Assembly: GCA_964565165.1 (NCBI GenBank)
Contig: CAZMDJ010000014.1
Location: forward strand, 1-18,484
Reading direction: 5' to 3'
From: ZLKRG08 sp964565165
GTDB taxonomy: Bacteria; Actinomycetota; Actinomycetes; Nanopelagicales; Nanopelagicaceae
DNA: 18,484 nt
Shown here: positions 7,005-14,183 of the stretch, piece after piece
How positions within the stretch are numbered: the stretch's first letter is position 1
How the letters are laid out: each line of letters starts with the position of its first letter
The notes under the pieces: model-generated
Told to the model about the DNA's origin: nothing
Databases searched by the model: none
Seen by the model: the letters and a program-made list of their open reading frames with translations, nothing else
Program-made: the position numbers and the translations under genes

Positions 7005-7837
7005 TACTTTCGCACCGCACTTGTCCATCGAGGTCTATCGTTTAAATCGTAATGTAATTCAATATTTGTGAACATCTCTTCAAGTAACCCAGATATTCCC
7101 TGACCCTGTAGCTCAGTATGTTCGATTGCTAAAACTCCGCCAGATTTCAATAAACGGGCTGCAGATTCGATAAAAACCTTTGGGATTTCAAGACCGGTAG
7201 CGCCGCCAAATAGCGCTTCCCCAGGTTCGTTCTTTACATCTGCAAGTAGCTCTTGATCATCTGGAACATACGGTGGATTTGCGATTACAAAGTCAGCTTT
7301 TACTCCTGGCAATGCGTCCTTTACATCGCCTTCAACAACGCGCATCTCTTCGACATATCTAGCAACGTTTTTACGTAACCAGAGAAGCGCTTCTGGACTT
7401 TTCTCAACTGCAACTGCGCGGACGCGATCACATTCGGTTGAAAGTGCAATTGATAAAGCACCGCTACCGGCACCCAAATCAATAACGCTAACTAACCCTT
7501 CCTTCTGCTCAATTAGCGCAAGAAGATAAGAGACCATTAACTCTGATTCAGGACGAGGTACAAATACTCCTGGGCCAACTTCCAAAGTTAAATCGCGGAA
7601 ATGTGCTTCACCAGTTATGTATTGCAGAGGTTCATGTGACAAGCGACGGTTTACCAATTGATGATAATCCTCAGCGATATCGCCGATATTTTCCATCGCC
7701 TTTTCTAAAGCAATTGGGTTATGAAGTTCCATGCGATTAATTCCTAAGAGATGCGCAAATAAAATCTCTGCATCAACTTCGGAATATCCAGCTTTCGCTA
7801 AATTATCTTTAGCGCCGCGGATTAAATCGCGAACCAT
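7004..7837 (-). CDS. prmC: peptide chain release factor N5-glutamine methyltransferase
   Basis: SAM-dependent enzyme (HemK family) that methylates the glutamine of the GGQ motif in release factors, raising termination efficiency. The 277-aa product has an N-terminal helical substrate-binding domain (1-75), the bridging motif VPRPESE (93-99; usually PRPETE), the SAM-binding DLGAGSGALSIAL (120-132) and the catalytic NPPYVP (187-192) that holds the glutamine amide. It lies directly after its substrate gene prfA, and its ATG shares one base with the prfA stop (TAATG), a typical translational coupling. It ends at a second TAATG with the YrdC-family gene. Length and all motifs are normal. Confidence 0.96.
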   Translation of the reverse strand: MVRDLIRGAKDNLAKAGYSEVDAEILFAHLLGINRMELHNPIALEKAMENIGDIAEDYHQLVNRRLSHEPLQYITGEAHFRDLTLEVGPGVFVPRPESELMVSYLLALIEQKEGLVSVIDLGAGSGALSIALSTECDRVRAVAVEKSPEALLWLRKNVARYVEEMRVVEGDVKDALPGVKADFVIANPPYVPDDQELLADVKNEPGEALFGGATGLEIPKVFIESAARLLKSGGVLAIEHTELQGQGISGLLEEMFTNIELHYDLNDRPRWTSAVRK

Positions 7838-8771
7838 TAGTTACCGGCTAACTTCGCTGCCTTGTCAGCATCAAGAAGTGATTGGATGACGGGTTCTAGT
7901 TCGCCGTTTAATACTGCATCTAGGTTATTTGCTTTGTAATTTACGCGGTGATCGCTTAAGCGATTCTCTGGGAAGTTATAAGTGCGGATACGTTCAGATC
8001 GATCAACTGTACGAACCTGTGATTTGCGCTCTGCAGATGCCGCAGCTTCTGCCTTCTCTTGTGCATCTGCAAGTAAACGAGCACGCAAGATACGCATCGC
8101 AGATTCCTTATTTTGTAGCTGAGATTTTTCGTTCTGGCAGCTAACCACAATTCCAGTTGGCACGTGAGTTAAACGAACTGCAGAGTCAGTTGTATTAACG
8201 CTCTGTCCGCCAGGGCCTGATGAACGGTAAACATCTACGCGTACATCGTTCATATTTAGCTCAACATCAACTTCTTCAGCTTCAGGTAATACAAGTACAC
8301 CTGCCGCAGATGTATGAATTCGACCCTGTGATTCTGTCTCTGGCACGCGCTGCACACGATGTACGCCGCCTTCAAACTTTAATTTTGCATATGGTGATTG
8401 TCCTGGCGCTGGAGTTCCCTTTGATTTAACCGCGATAGAGATGTCTTTATATCCACCTAGATCAGATTCAGTTACATCGATAANNNNNNNNNNNNNNNNN
8501 NNNNNNNNNNNNNNNNNNNNNNNNNNNNNNNNNNNNNNNNNNNNNNNNNNNNNNNNNNNNNNNNNNNNNNNNNNNNNNNNNNNGCTGCTAAATCATCAAC
8601 GCTCTGTTTCCATTTACGGTAACCAGCAACAACAGGACCAAGTTGTGCGTAACGGCGACCAAGCTTGCGCGCGTTATTAGCATCGGCATGAATGCCAGGA
8701 TCTGCCATCTGCTTTTCGAGTTCGGCATATTCATTAACCAACTCGATCGCTGATGCGAAACGTTCGCTCAC
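7837..8771 (-). CDS. prfA: peptide chain release factor 1 (interrupted by an assembly gap)
   Basis: RF1 reads UAA and UAG stops and triggers peptide release. The N-terminal 62-63 residues (from GTG at 8771, with AGGGGG upstream) run into a block of 100 N. About 214 C-terminal residues follow on the other side. Visible motifs are GGVHRVQRVPETES with the stop-codon-reading P-x-T (here PET), GRIHTSAA, and the catalytic SSGPGGQSVNTTDSAVRL. The total of about 277 residues is some 80 short of the usual 355-360, so about 240 bases are missing, not 100. The two halves are also out of frame across the N block as given. Both points indicate a placeholder gap rather than a broken gene. It is followed by prmC, which modifies the GGQ. 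Confidence 0.95.
8484..8583. other. assembly gap (100 N) inside prfA
   Basis: One hundred consecutive N. For an intact prfA the missing stretch must be 2 more than a multiple of three: the first N completes a GCN codon and the last an NTT codon. RF1 length suggests about 235-245 bases. The round value of 100 therefore looks like a scaffolding convention. Confidence 0.97.
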
Positions 8772-8797
8772 TATTCCCCCTCTAGAAATTCAACTAA

Positions 8798-8844
8798 AAA
8801 TAAAAAGACCGCACCCCAACATGAAGTTGAGATTGCGGTCTTTT
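8798..8844 (-). terminator. intrinsic terminator after rpmE
   Basis: On the minus strand AAAAGACCGCA (8844-8834) pairs perfectly with TGCGGTCTTTT (8813-8803). The stem is extended by 7 more pairs (TCTCAAC with GTTGGGG, two of them G-U) after a single bulged A, around a 5-nt TTCAT loop. It is followed by TTTTTATTTTT. This is a strong Rho-independent terminator 8 nt beyond the rpmE stop. The A-rich 5' side could let it act in the other direction too. It separates rho-rpmE from prfA and the downstream genes, so prfA needs read-through or its own promoter. Confidence 0.88.
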
Positions 8845-8851
8845 AAAAAAG

Positions 8852-9064
8852 CTACTTAGACTTCTTACCGAAACGCTCTTCAAACTTAGCGACGCGTCCA
8901 CCAGTATCAAGGATGCGCTGCTTACCTGTGTAGAACGGGTGGCACTTATCGCAAACTTCAACGTAGATAGAACCGCTAGCAACGGTTGATCGAGTCTTAA
9001 ATGATTCGCCGCAACCGCAGTTAACAGTTGTCTCGACGTACTCTGGGTGAATCTCTGGCTTCAT
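8852..9064 (-). CDS. rpmE: 50S ribosomal protein L31 (zinc-binding type)
   Basis: Small protein of the large subunit that bridges to the small subunit head. The product is 70 aa. It is the zinc-containing (C+) form with Cys16, Cys18, Cys38 and Cys41 (NCGCGE and VCDKCHPFYTGKQ) and the conserved MKPEIHPEY start. The C-terminus GGRVAKFEERFGKKSK is normal. The ATG at 9064 has an AAAAAGGA ribosome site 7 nt upstream. It lies between rho and prfA as in other Actinobacteria, is preceded by a structured spacer, and is closed by a strong terminator. In several bacteria zinc-free L31 copies replace this form under zinc shortage; no such copy is in the window. Confidence 0.97.
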   Translation of the reverse strand: MKPEIHPEYVETTVNCGCGESFKTRSTVASGSIYVEVCDKCHPFYTGKQRILDTGGRVAKFEERFGKKSK

Positions 9065-9183
9065 GATGGTTCCTTTTTAACTAGATGTGGGTCGAAATTT
9101 CTTTCGTGAACCACATCGGGATCAGGGGTAAAGGGTAACCGTGCGGCTACCCTCCGACCAAATTGCTATTTATTTAAGCGTAA
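9065..9183 (-). promoter_or_regulatory. structured spacer upstream of rpmE (possible L31 leader and rho terminator)
   Basis: This 119-nt gap holds two hairpins on the minus strand. First, GGGTAGCC (9152-9145) pairs with GGTTACCC (9140-9133) around GCAC; only TTT follows, so it is a weak terminator for rho at best. Second, an outer 7-bp stem GATGTGG/CCACATC (9117-9111 with 9090-9084) encloses CGAAA-GAAA-TTTCG (9106-9093), 25-30 nt before the rpmE start. Structured L31 leaders that sense the ribosomal protein are described for Actinobacteria in comparative RNA work; whether this one matches that family I cannot tell by eye. Confidence 0.45.
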
Positions 9184-10731
9184 TTACTTCTCGTCAGAGC
9201 CCAAAGTGGTCTTCTGAATCTGCATCAAGAATTCCACGTTGCTCTTAGTGCCCTTCATCTTCTCAAGGAGAAGTTCAAGAGCTGCTTGAGAATCAAGTGC
9301 ATGTAGAACGCGACGTAACTTCCAAACAATATTGAGCTCTTCTGTACCCATAAGAATTTCTTCCTTACGTGTACCTGATGAATCAACATCAACCGCTGGG
9401 AAGATGCGCTTATCTGCAAGTTTGCGATCAAGCTTTAATTCCATGTTACCGGTGCCCTTGAACTCTTCGAAGATAACTTCATCCATCTTCGAACCAGTTT
9501 CAACAAGAGCTGTTGCAAGAATTGTTAGTGATCCGCCATCTTCAATGTTACGAGCTGCACCGAAGAATTTCTTTGGTGGATATAGAGCTGCTGAATCAAC
9601 ACCACCAGACAAGATACGACCAGATGCTGGAGCTGCAATGTTGTATGCACGACCAAGACGAGTAATTGAATCTAGAAGCACGACTACGTCATGTCCCATC
9701 TCAACTAAACGCTTTGCGCGTTCGATAGCTAGTTCTGCAACAGTGGTGTGATCATCTGCTGGGCGATCGAATGTTGAAGCGATAACTTCGCCCTTTACTG
9801 AGCGCTGCATATCTGTAACTTCTTCAGGACGCTCGTCAACAAGAACAACCATTAAGTGACACTCTGGATTATTTTCAGTAATCGCATTTGCGATTGATTG
9901 AAGCACCATGGTCTTACCAGCCTTAGGTGGCGAAACAATAAGTCCGCGCTGACCCTTACCAATTGGTGCGATCAAATCGATTACACGAGTTGTAAGGATG
10001 TTTGGCTGTGTTTCAAGGCGAAGACGCTCTTGAGGATAAAGCGGTACCAGTTTTGAGAATTCAACGCGATTGCGTGACTCTTCTGGAGCTACACCGTTAA
10101 TAGTATCGATACGAACTAACGCATTGAACTTTTCACGACGCTCGCCTTCACGTGGTTGCTTAATCGCACCGGTAAGAACATCGCCTTTGCGAAGTGCAAA
10201 CTTACGAACCTGCTGCATAGAAACGTAAACATCGTTCGGGCTTGGTAGGTAGCCACTTGTACGAACGAATGCGTAGTTTTCGAGAATATCTAGTAAACCG
10301 CCAACTGGAACCAGAACATCATCTTCTGAGATTGTTGGTTCGCCGCGCTCTTCGCGATTGCGGTTACGGTCACGGCCACGGTGACGATCACGGTTGCGAC
10401 GTGAATCGCCATCATTGTTATCGTCGCGATCAGAACGATCGTTACGATCATTGCGCTCTTCGCGGTTGTTATTTGAATCTTCTTTATCTTGCTTCTTATC
10501 GTTATTACGTTCTGCACGGCGAGCATCGCGTTCTGCGCGTGCTGCTTCCTTCTCTGCCTTTGCTTGTTCGCGGTTCTTTGCCTGTAGATCTGCAATTGCA
10601 TCTACCAATGAACCCTTTGCCATCTTTGCAGCGCCGTCGATTCCGAGTTGTGCAGCAACCTTCTTCAACTGCGGAAGTGTCATCGCAGCGAGCTCAGGGC
10701 TTTCGGAACGTACCTTTGTTTCTTCTGACAT
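9184..10731 (-). CDS. rho: transcription termination factor Rho
   Basis: Hexameric RNA-dependent ATPase that ends transcription. The 515-aa product has an N-terminal Rho-N helical segment (about 14-50), then a long low-complexity insert (about 52-135) rich in Arg, Asp, Asn and Glu, the cold-shock-like RNA-binding domain (about 137-215) and the ATPase core. The core shows Walker A SPPKAGKT (267-274), VLVDERPEEV (296-305), Walker B VVVLLDSITRLGRAYN and the Q-loop RILSGGVDS (372-380). Such inserts are typical of actinobacterial Rho and add RNA affinity. The ATG at 10731 has AAGGA 5 nt upstream. Upstream is a 117-nt leader with hairpins and a possible promoter (separate entry). Confidence 0.97.
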   Translation of the reverse strand: MSEETKVRSESPELAAMTLPQLKKVAAQLGIDGAAKMAKGSLVDAIADLQAKNREQAKAEKEAARAERDARRAERNNDKKQDKEDSNNNREERNDRNDRSDRDDNNDGDSRRNRDRHRGRDRNRNREERGEPTISEDDVLVPVGGLLDILENYAFVRTSGYLPSPNDVYVSMQQVRKFALRKGDVLTGAIKQPREGERREKFNALVRIDTINGVAPEESRNRVEFSKLVPLYPQERLRLETQPNILTTRVIDLIAPIGKGQRGLIVSPPKAGKTMVLQSIANAITENNPECHLMVVLVDERPEEVTDMQRSVKGEVIASTFDRPADDHTTVAELAIERAKRLVEMGHDVVVLLDSITRLGRAYNIAAPASGRILSGGVDSAALYPPKKFFGAARNIEDGGSLTILATALVETGSKMDEVIFEEFKGTGNMELKLDRKLADKRIFPAVDVDSSGTRKEEILMGTEELNIVWKLRRVLHALDSQAALELLLEKMKGTKSNVEFLMQIQKTTLGSDEK

Positions 10732-10848
10732 TTATATCCTTGTATTAAGAGAAAAATCCCAATGGGAAAATTTCTTGGATTTTTTGATTTATCAGTATTT
10801 AAATCTCGGCCAGAGGCCCAACTGATGGATGAAGCGTAGCAGAGGGCT
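10732..10848 (-). promoter_or_regulatory. rho leader with candidate promoter and hairpins
   Basis: On the minus strand a TACGCT -10 (10838-10833) has TTTCCA 18 nt upstream (10862-10857, inside the end of thrB), giving a possible promoter. The leader then contains ATCAGT/ACTGAT (10826-10821 with 10796-10791) enclosing GGCC-TCT-GGCC. Next come AAAAATCC (10784-10777) and GGATTTTT (10759-10752), a terminator-like hairpin with a U-run in its 3' arm, which competes with an inner TCCC-ATT-GGGA hairpin. The rho ribosome site AAGGA follows at once. The hairpin could be the thrB terminator or a control element of rho. Confidence 0.4.
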
Positions 10849-11784
10849 TTAGATATTGGAAACCTGGTAGCCAACCCCTGAAATATCAAGGTTTTCTACC
10901 TCAAAACCTGCGCCAGCTGCGCGAACTAAATCTTCTAATTCATGATTTAAATCAGCATCAACTAATAGCGCAAGAACAGTTGGGCCAGCGCCAGAAATAA
11001 ATGCAGCAACACCTGCGGCGCGAAGTTTCTGCATCAACGCATATGACTTTGGCATCGCAGCTTCGCGATAAGACTGATGTAAGAAATCTTCAGTTGCAGT
11101 GAGAAGCAAGTCAGGGCGAACAGTTAGCGCTTGAGTAAGTAGCGCAGTATTAATTGAATTCTGAACGGCATCTTTATGCGGAATTGTCTCTGGCAACATC
11201 TTGCGCGCTTTTGAAGTTGGCACATGATTTGATGGCACAAAAGCCACCGCAGTAATACGCGGAGAAACTTCTAGTTTTATCGCATCAGCAAAATCTTCGC
11301 CCTGCCAAGAGAGCACTGCCCCGCCGTATAGCGCCGCAGCTACGTTATCTGGATGGCCTTCCATCTCTGTGGCAAGAGTTAATACATCGTTATCACTCAT
11401 GCGGTCTGCTCCGCCAACTACTAATGAACGAGAAAGAATTAACCCACCGATGATTGCGCTGGCTGATGAACCAAGTCCACGGCCGTGTGGCAATGAATTA
11501 AGTGCGCGAAGTGCCAGACCTGGGTATTCCTTCTTAGGTAAACCTAGGAACTCCCAACCTTTATGGATTGCTTTAACAACTAAATTCTTCTCATCGCGAG
11601 GTACTTCTTCGGAACCTTCTCCGACTACATCGATATCTAAAGTCTTATCGTCCAACACTTGTGCGATGTAACGGTCGCGCTTCTCTAACGCCAAAGCAAA
11701 AGAATCAAAGCCAGGACCTAAATTTGCAGAGCTCGCTGGAACTTTAACTTCATATGCGCTTGCGCGAAAAGTAAGACGTGACAT
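10849..11784 (-). CDS. thrB: homoserine kinase
   Basis: GHMP-family kinase that phosphorylates homoserine with ATP, the step before threonine synthase. The 311-aa product is of normal length. It has the N-terminal motif VPASSANLGPGFDSF (15-29), the ATP-binding loop LPHGRGLGSSASAIIGG (98-114) and the C-terminal FISGAGPTVLALL. ATG at 11784 lies 3 nt after the thrC stop, without a strong ribosome site, so translation is probably coupled. It ends the hom-thrC-thrB unit; the candidate rho promoter overlaps its last codons. There is no sign of truncation. Confidence 0.96.
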   Translation of the reverse strand: MSRLTFRASAYEVKVPASSANLGPGFDSFALALEKRDRYIAQVLDDKTLDIDVVGEGSEEVPRDEKNLVVKAIHKGWEFLGLPKKEYPGLALRALNSLPHGRGLGSSASAIIGGLILSRSLVVGGADRMSDNDVLTLATEMEGHPDNVAAALYGGAVLSWQGEDFADAIKLEVSPRITAVAFVPSNHVPTSKARKMLPETIPHKDAVQNSINTALLTQALTVRPDLLLTATEDFLHQSYREAAMPKSYALMQKLRAAGVAAFISGAGPTVLALLVDADLNHELEDLVRAAGAGFEVENLDISGVGYQVSNI

Positions 11785-11787
11785 TCT

Positions 11788-12873
11788 TTATGCAAGACCT
11801 AACGCTTCAGCTGCAACCTTTGCATTAACCGGAACCACAATTGGATCCGCTGCAGATTCAAGCGCCCAATGAATATCTTTTAAGCCATGACCAGTAACGG
11901 TCACAACAATGCGCTTACCTTTAGGTAGATTGCCGTTTGCTTGATGCTTCAACAAACCTGCAATACCTGCTGCGGATGAAGGTTCAACGAAAACGCCTTC
12001 TTTAGCTGCAAGTAAGCGATATGCGCTCAAAATCTCTTCATCAGTTACAGAATCAATTAAGCCACCGGACATATCGCGTGCATTCGTTGCACCCTGCCAA
12101 GAAGCTGGATTACCAATACGAATTGCAGTTGCAATTGTCTCTGGATTCTTAACAACTTCACCGCGAACAATTGGCGCAGCGCCTTCTGCTTGAAAACCCC
12201 ACATCTTTGGCAGGCGTGAAGATTTACGATCTTCGCGATATTCAAGATAACCCTTCCAATATGCAGTGATATTTCCTGCGTTACCAACTGGAAGCACGTG
12301 ATAATCAGGCGCATCATTTAGGAAATCGATAACTTCAAAAGAAGCGGTCTTTTGCCCTTCGATTCGGTAAGGATTAACCGAGTTAACAAGGGCCACTGGA
12401 TAGTTCTCAGAAAGTTCGCGAGCAAGATCTAAACAATCATCAAAGTTTCCATCTACTTGCAGAATCTTTGAACCGTGAACAACAGCTTGCGCTAACTTGC
12501 CCATTGCAATCTTTCCTTGCGGAATCAGTACTGCCGGAACCATATTTGCATGCGCTGCATATGCAGCAGCTGATGCAGAGGTATTTCCAGTCGATGCGCA
12601 GATAATTGCCTTTGCGCCATCTTCTGCAGCTTTTGAGATCGCCATAGTCATACCGCGATCTTTAAATGAACCGGTTGGGTTGGTGCCTTCGTACTTCAAC
12701 CAGATTTCATTTCCAAAAATCTTTGAAAGGTTTGTCGCTTCTACTAGTGGAGTGCCGCCTTCGCGAAGTGTTACAACTGGTGTCTTTGAAGAAACAGGAA
12801 GTCGGTCGCGATATTCCTCGATCACTCCGCGCCATTGATGTGCGCCAGATGATTTCTTTCCGAAGATACTCAA
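11788..12873 (-). CDS. thrC: threonine synthase
   Basis: PLP enzyme that turns O-phosphohomoserine into threonine and phosphate. The 361-aa product belongs to the shorter actinobacterial/Bacillus-like class. It shows LREGGTPLVEA (36-46), the PLP lysine Lys71 in NPTGSFKDRG, the serine/threonine-binding ASTGNTSASAAAYAA (93-107), the phosphate-binding PVGNAGNITAYW and a C-terminal VTGHGLKD. The start is TTG at 12873, overlapping the hom stop as TTGA, with AAGGA 8 nt upstream. It sits between hom and thrB in the usual actinobacterial order. No isoleucine-sensitive ACT-like domain is present, which distinguishes it from threonine dehydratase. Confidence 0.96.
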   Translation of the reverse strand: MSIFGKKSSGAHQWRGVIEEYRDRLPVSSKTPVVTLREGGTPLVEATNLSKIFGNEIWLKYEGTNPTGSFKDRGMTMAISKAAEDGAKAIICASTGNTSASAAAYAAHANMVPAVLIPQGKIAMGKLAQAVVHGSKILQVDGNFDDCLDLARELSENYPVALVNSVNPYRIEGQKTASFEVIDFLNDAPDYHVLPVGNAGNITAYWKGYLEYREDRKSSRLPKMWGFQAEGAAPIVRGEVVKNPETIATAIRIGNPASWQGATNARDMSGGLIDSVTDEEILSAYRLLAAKEGVFVEPSSAAGIAGLLKHQANGNLPKGKRIVVTVTGHGLKDIHWALESAADPIVVPVNAKVAAEALGLA

Positions 12874-14150
12874 GATGCTGATCCTTCTACTCGAATTACG
12901 CTCTCAACTTCACGAACTACATCTGACTTAGATAACTTCTCAACTGTTGCAGCTAAGTGCGCTTCAGTTGCGCGGTGAGTTACAACAGTAATTTCTGCTT
13001 CATCCCCGCGACCTTTTTGAAGAACTGTTTGAATTGAAACATCTTCAGATGCGAAGGTATTAGCTACATTTGCAAGCACACCAGGCTTATCGTGAACTGC
13101 TAAACGGATTGCATACTTAGTAATTGATGCGCCTTTTGGAGCAATTCCTAAATCTGCGTAATCTGATTCTGCAGGTCCCTTGCTACCAGCAACAATATGA
13201 CGAGCAACAGCTACAACATCACCTAACACTGCTGATGCAGTTGGTGCTCCACCTGCGCCACGACCATAGAACATTAGCTGTCCAGCGCCTTCAGATTCTA
13301 CGAATACCGCGTTAAATGCTTCGCGAACTGCAGCAAGTGGATGGCTGCGATCTAACATCATCGGAGCTACACGAACTGAAATACCTGCATCAGTGCGCTT
13401 TGCCTCTGCGATTAATTTAATTACCTTGCCCATTGATTTAGCGGTTGCTACATCTTGCGCACTTAACTTTGTAATTCCTTCGCATGCCACATCGTTTGCA
13501 GTAACACGTGTGTGGAATGCAAGACCAGCAAGAATTGCAGCCTTTGCAGCGGCGTCATGTCCTTCAACATCTGCAGTTGGATCTGCCTCTGCATAACCAA
13601 GTGCTTGAGCCTCTTTTAAAACAACATCAAATGGCAGGCCTTCTTCGTCCATCTTTGTAAGGATGAAGTTGGTAGTTCCGTTAACAATTCCCATTACGCG
13701 ATTAATGCGATCGCCGATTAGTGATTCGCGAAGTGGGCGAATAATTGGAATCGCACCAGCAACCGCTGCTTCGTAGTAAAGATCTACGCCAGCTTTCTCA
13801 GCAGCGTCATAAAGATCAGCACCATGAGATGCAAGCAGCGCTTTATTTGCGGTAACTACTGATTTGCCATTAGCGATTGCTTTTAAAATTAATTCACGGG
13901 CAGGTTCGATGCCGCCCATAACTTCAATAACTAAAGAGATTTCAGGATCAGTTACAACTGAGTCTGCATCGGTAGTAAGAATTGAATCAGAAATACCATC
14001 GCGCTTTGAAAGGTTACGTACGGCGACCTTAGTTAGCTCAAGCTTCGCGCCAGCACGGGCAGCTAAATCTGCGCCATTGGTTGCAAGTTCACGGGCTACA
14101 GCTCCGCCAACTACGCCGCAACCAAGCATGCCGATTTTGAGGGTTTTCAT
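12870..14150 (-). CDS. hom: homoserine dehydrogenase with ACT domain
   Basis: NAD(P)H enzyme that reduces aspartate semialdehyde to homoserine, the entry to threonine and methionine. I take the ATG at 14150, which has GAAAGAA upstream and gives a 426-aa protein beginning MKTLKIGMLGCGVVGG. Longer in-frame starts (TTG 14183, ATG 14174) add up to 11 residues with no homologous look. Domains are a Rossmann NAD-binding fold (GxGxxG at 10-15), the catalytic region GIVNGTTNFILTKM with PTADVEGHDAAAKAAILAG, and a C-terminal ACT domain (about 340-420, from KYAIRLAVHDKPGVLANVAN). The ACT domain suggests threonine feedback, as in Corynebacterium. It is a single enzyme, not fused to aspartate kinase, and no aspartate kinase gene is in the window. 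Confidence 0.95.
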   Translation of the reverse strand: MKTLKIGMLGCGVVGGAVARELATNGADLAARAGAKLELTKVAVRNLSKRDGISDSILTTDADSVVTDPEISLVIEVMGGIEPARELILKAIANGKSVVTANKALLASHGADLYDAAEKAGVDLYYEAAVAGAIPIIRPLRESLIGDRINRVMGIVNGTTNFILTKMDEEGLPFDVVLKEAQALGYAEADPTADVEGHDAAAKAAILAGLAFHTRVTANDVACEGITKLSAQDVATAKSMGKVIKLIAEAKRTDAGISVRVAPMMLDRSHPLAAVREAFNAVFVESEGAGQLMFYGRGAGGAPTASAVLGDVVAVARHIVAGSKGPAESDYADLGIAPKGASITKYAIRLAVHDKPGVLANVANTFASEDVSIQTVLQKGRGDEAEITVVTHRATEAHLAATVEKLSKSDVVREVESVIRVEGSAS

Positions 14151-14183
14151 GGTGCGTATTCTTTCATAACTCATGAAGGTCAA

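Noticed and set aside
8472..8771. A 99-residue open frame reading through the N block and ending LSM
   Set aside because: It is the start of prfA read out of phase after the gap; the end is an artefact of the gap length.
9133..9152. GGGTAGCC/GGTTACCC as a firm rho terminator
   Set aside because: Only three T follow the stem, too few for a confident intrinsic terminator; kept only as part of the rpmE upstream region.
10242..10825. Plus-strand open frames opposite the rho insert
   Set aside because: Low-complexity coding on the minus strand keeps the other frames open; the translated proteins are Arg/Leu/Ser-rich and unlike real proteins.
12870..14183. hom starting at TTG 14183
   Set aside because: The ATG at 14150 has a plausible ribosome site and gives the normal N-terminus; the added 11 residues are not family-like.
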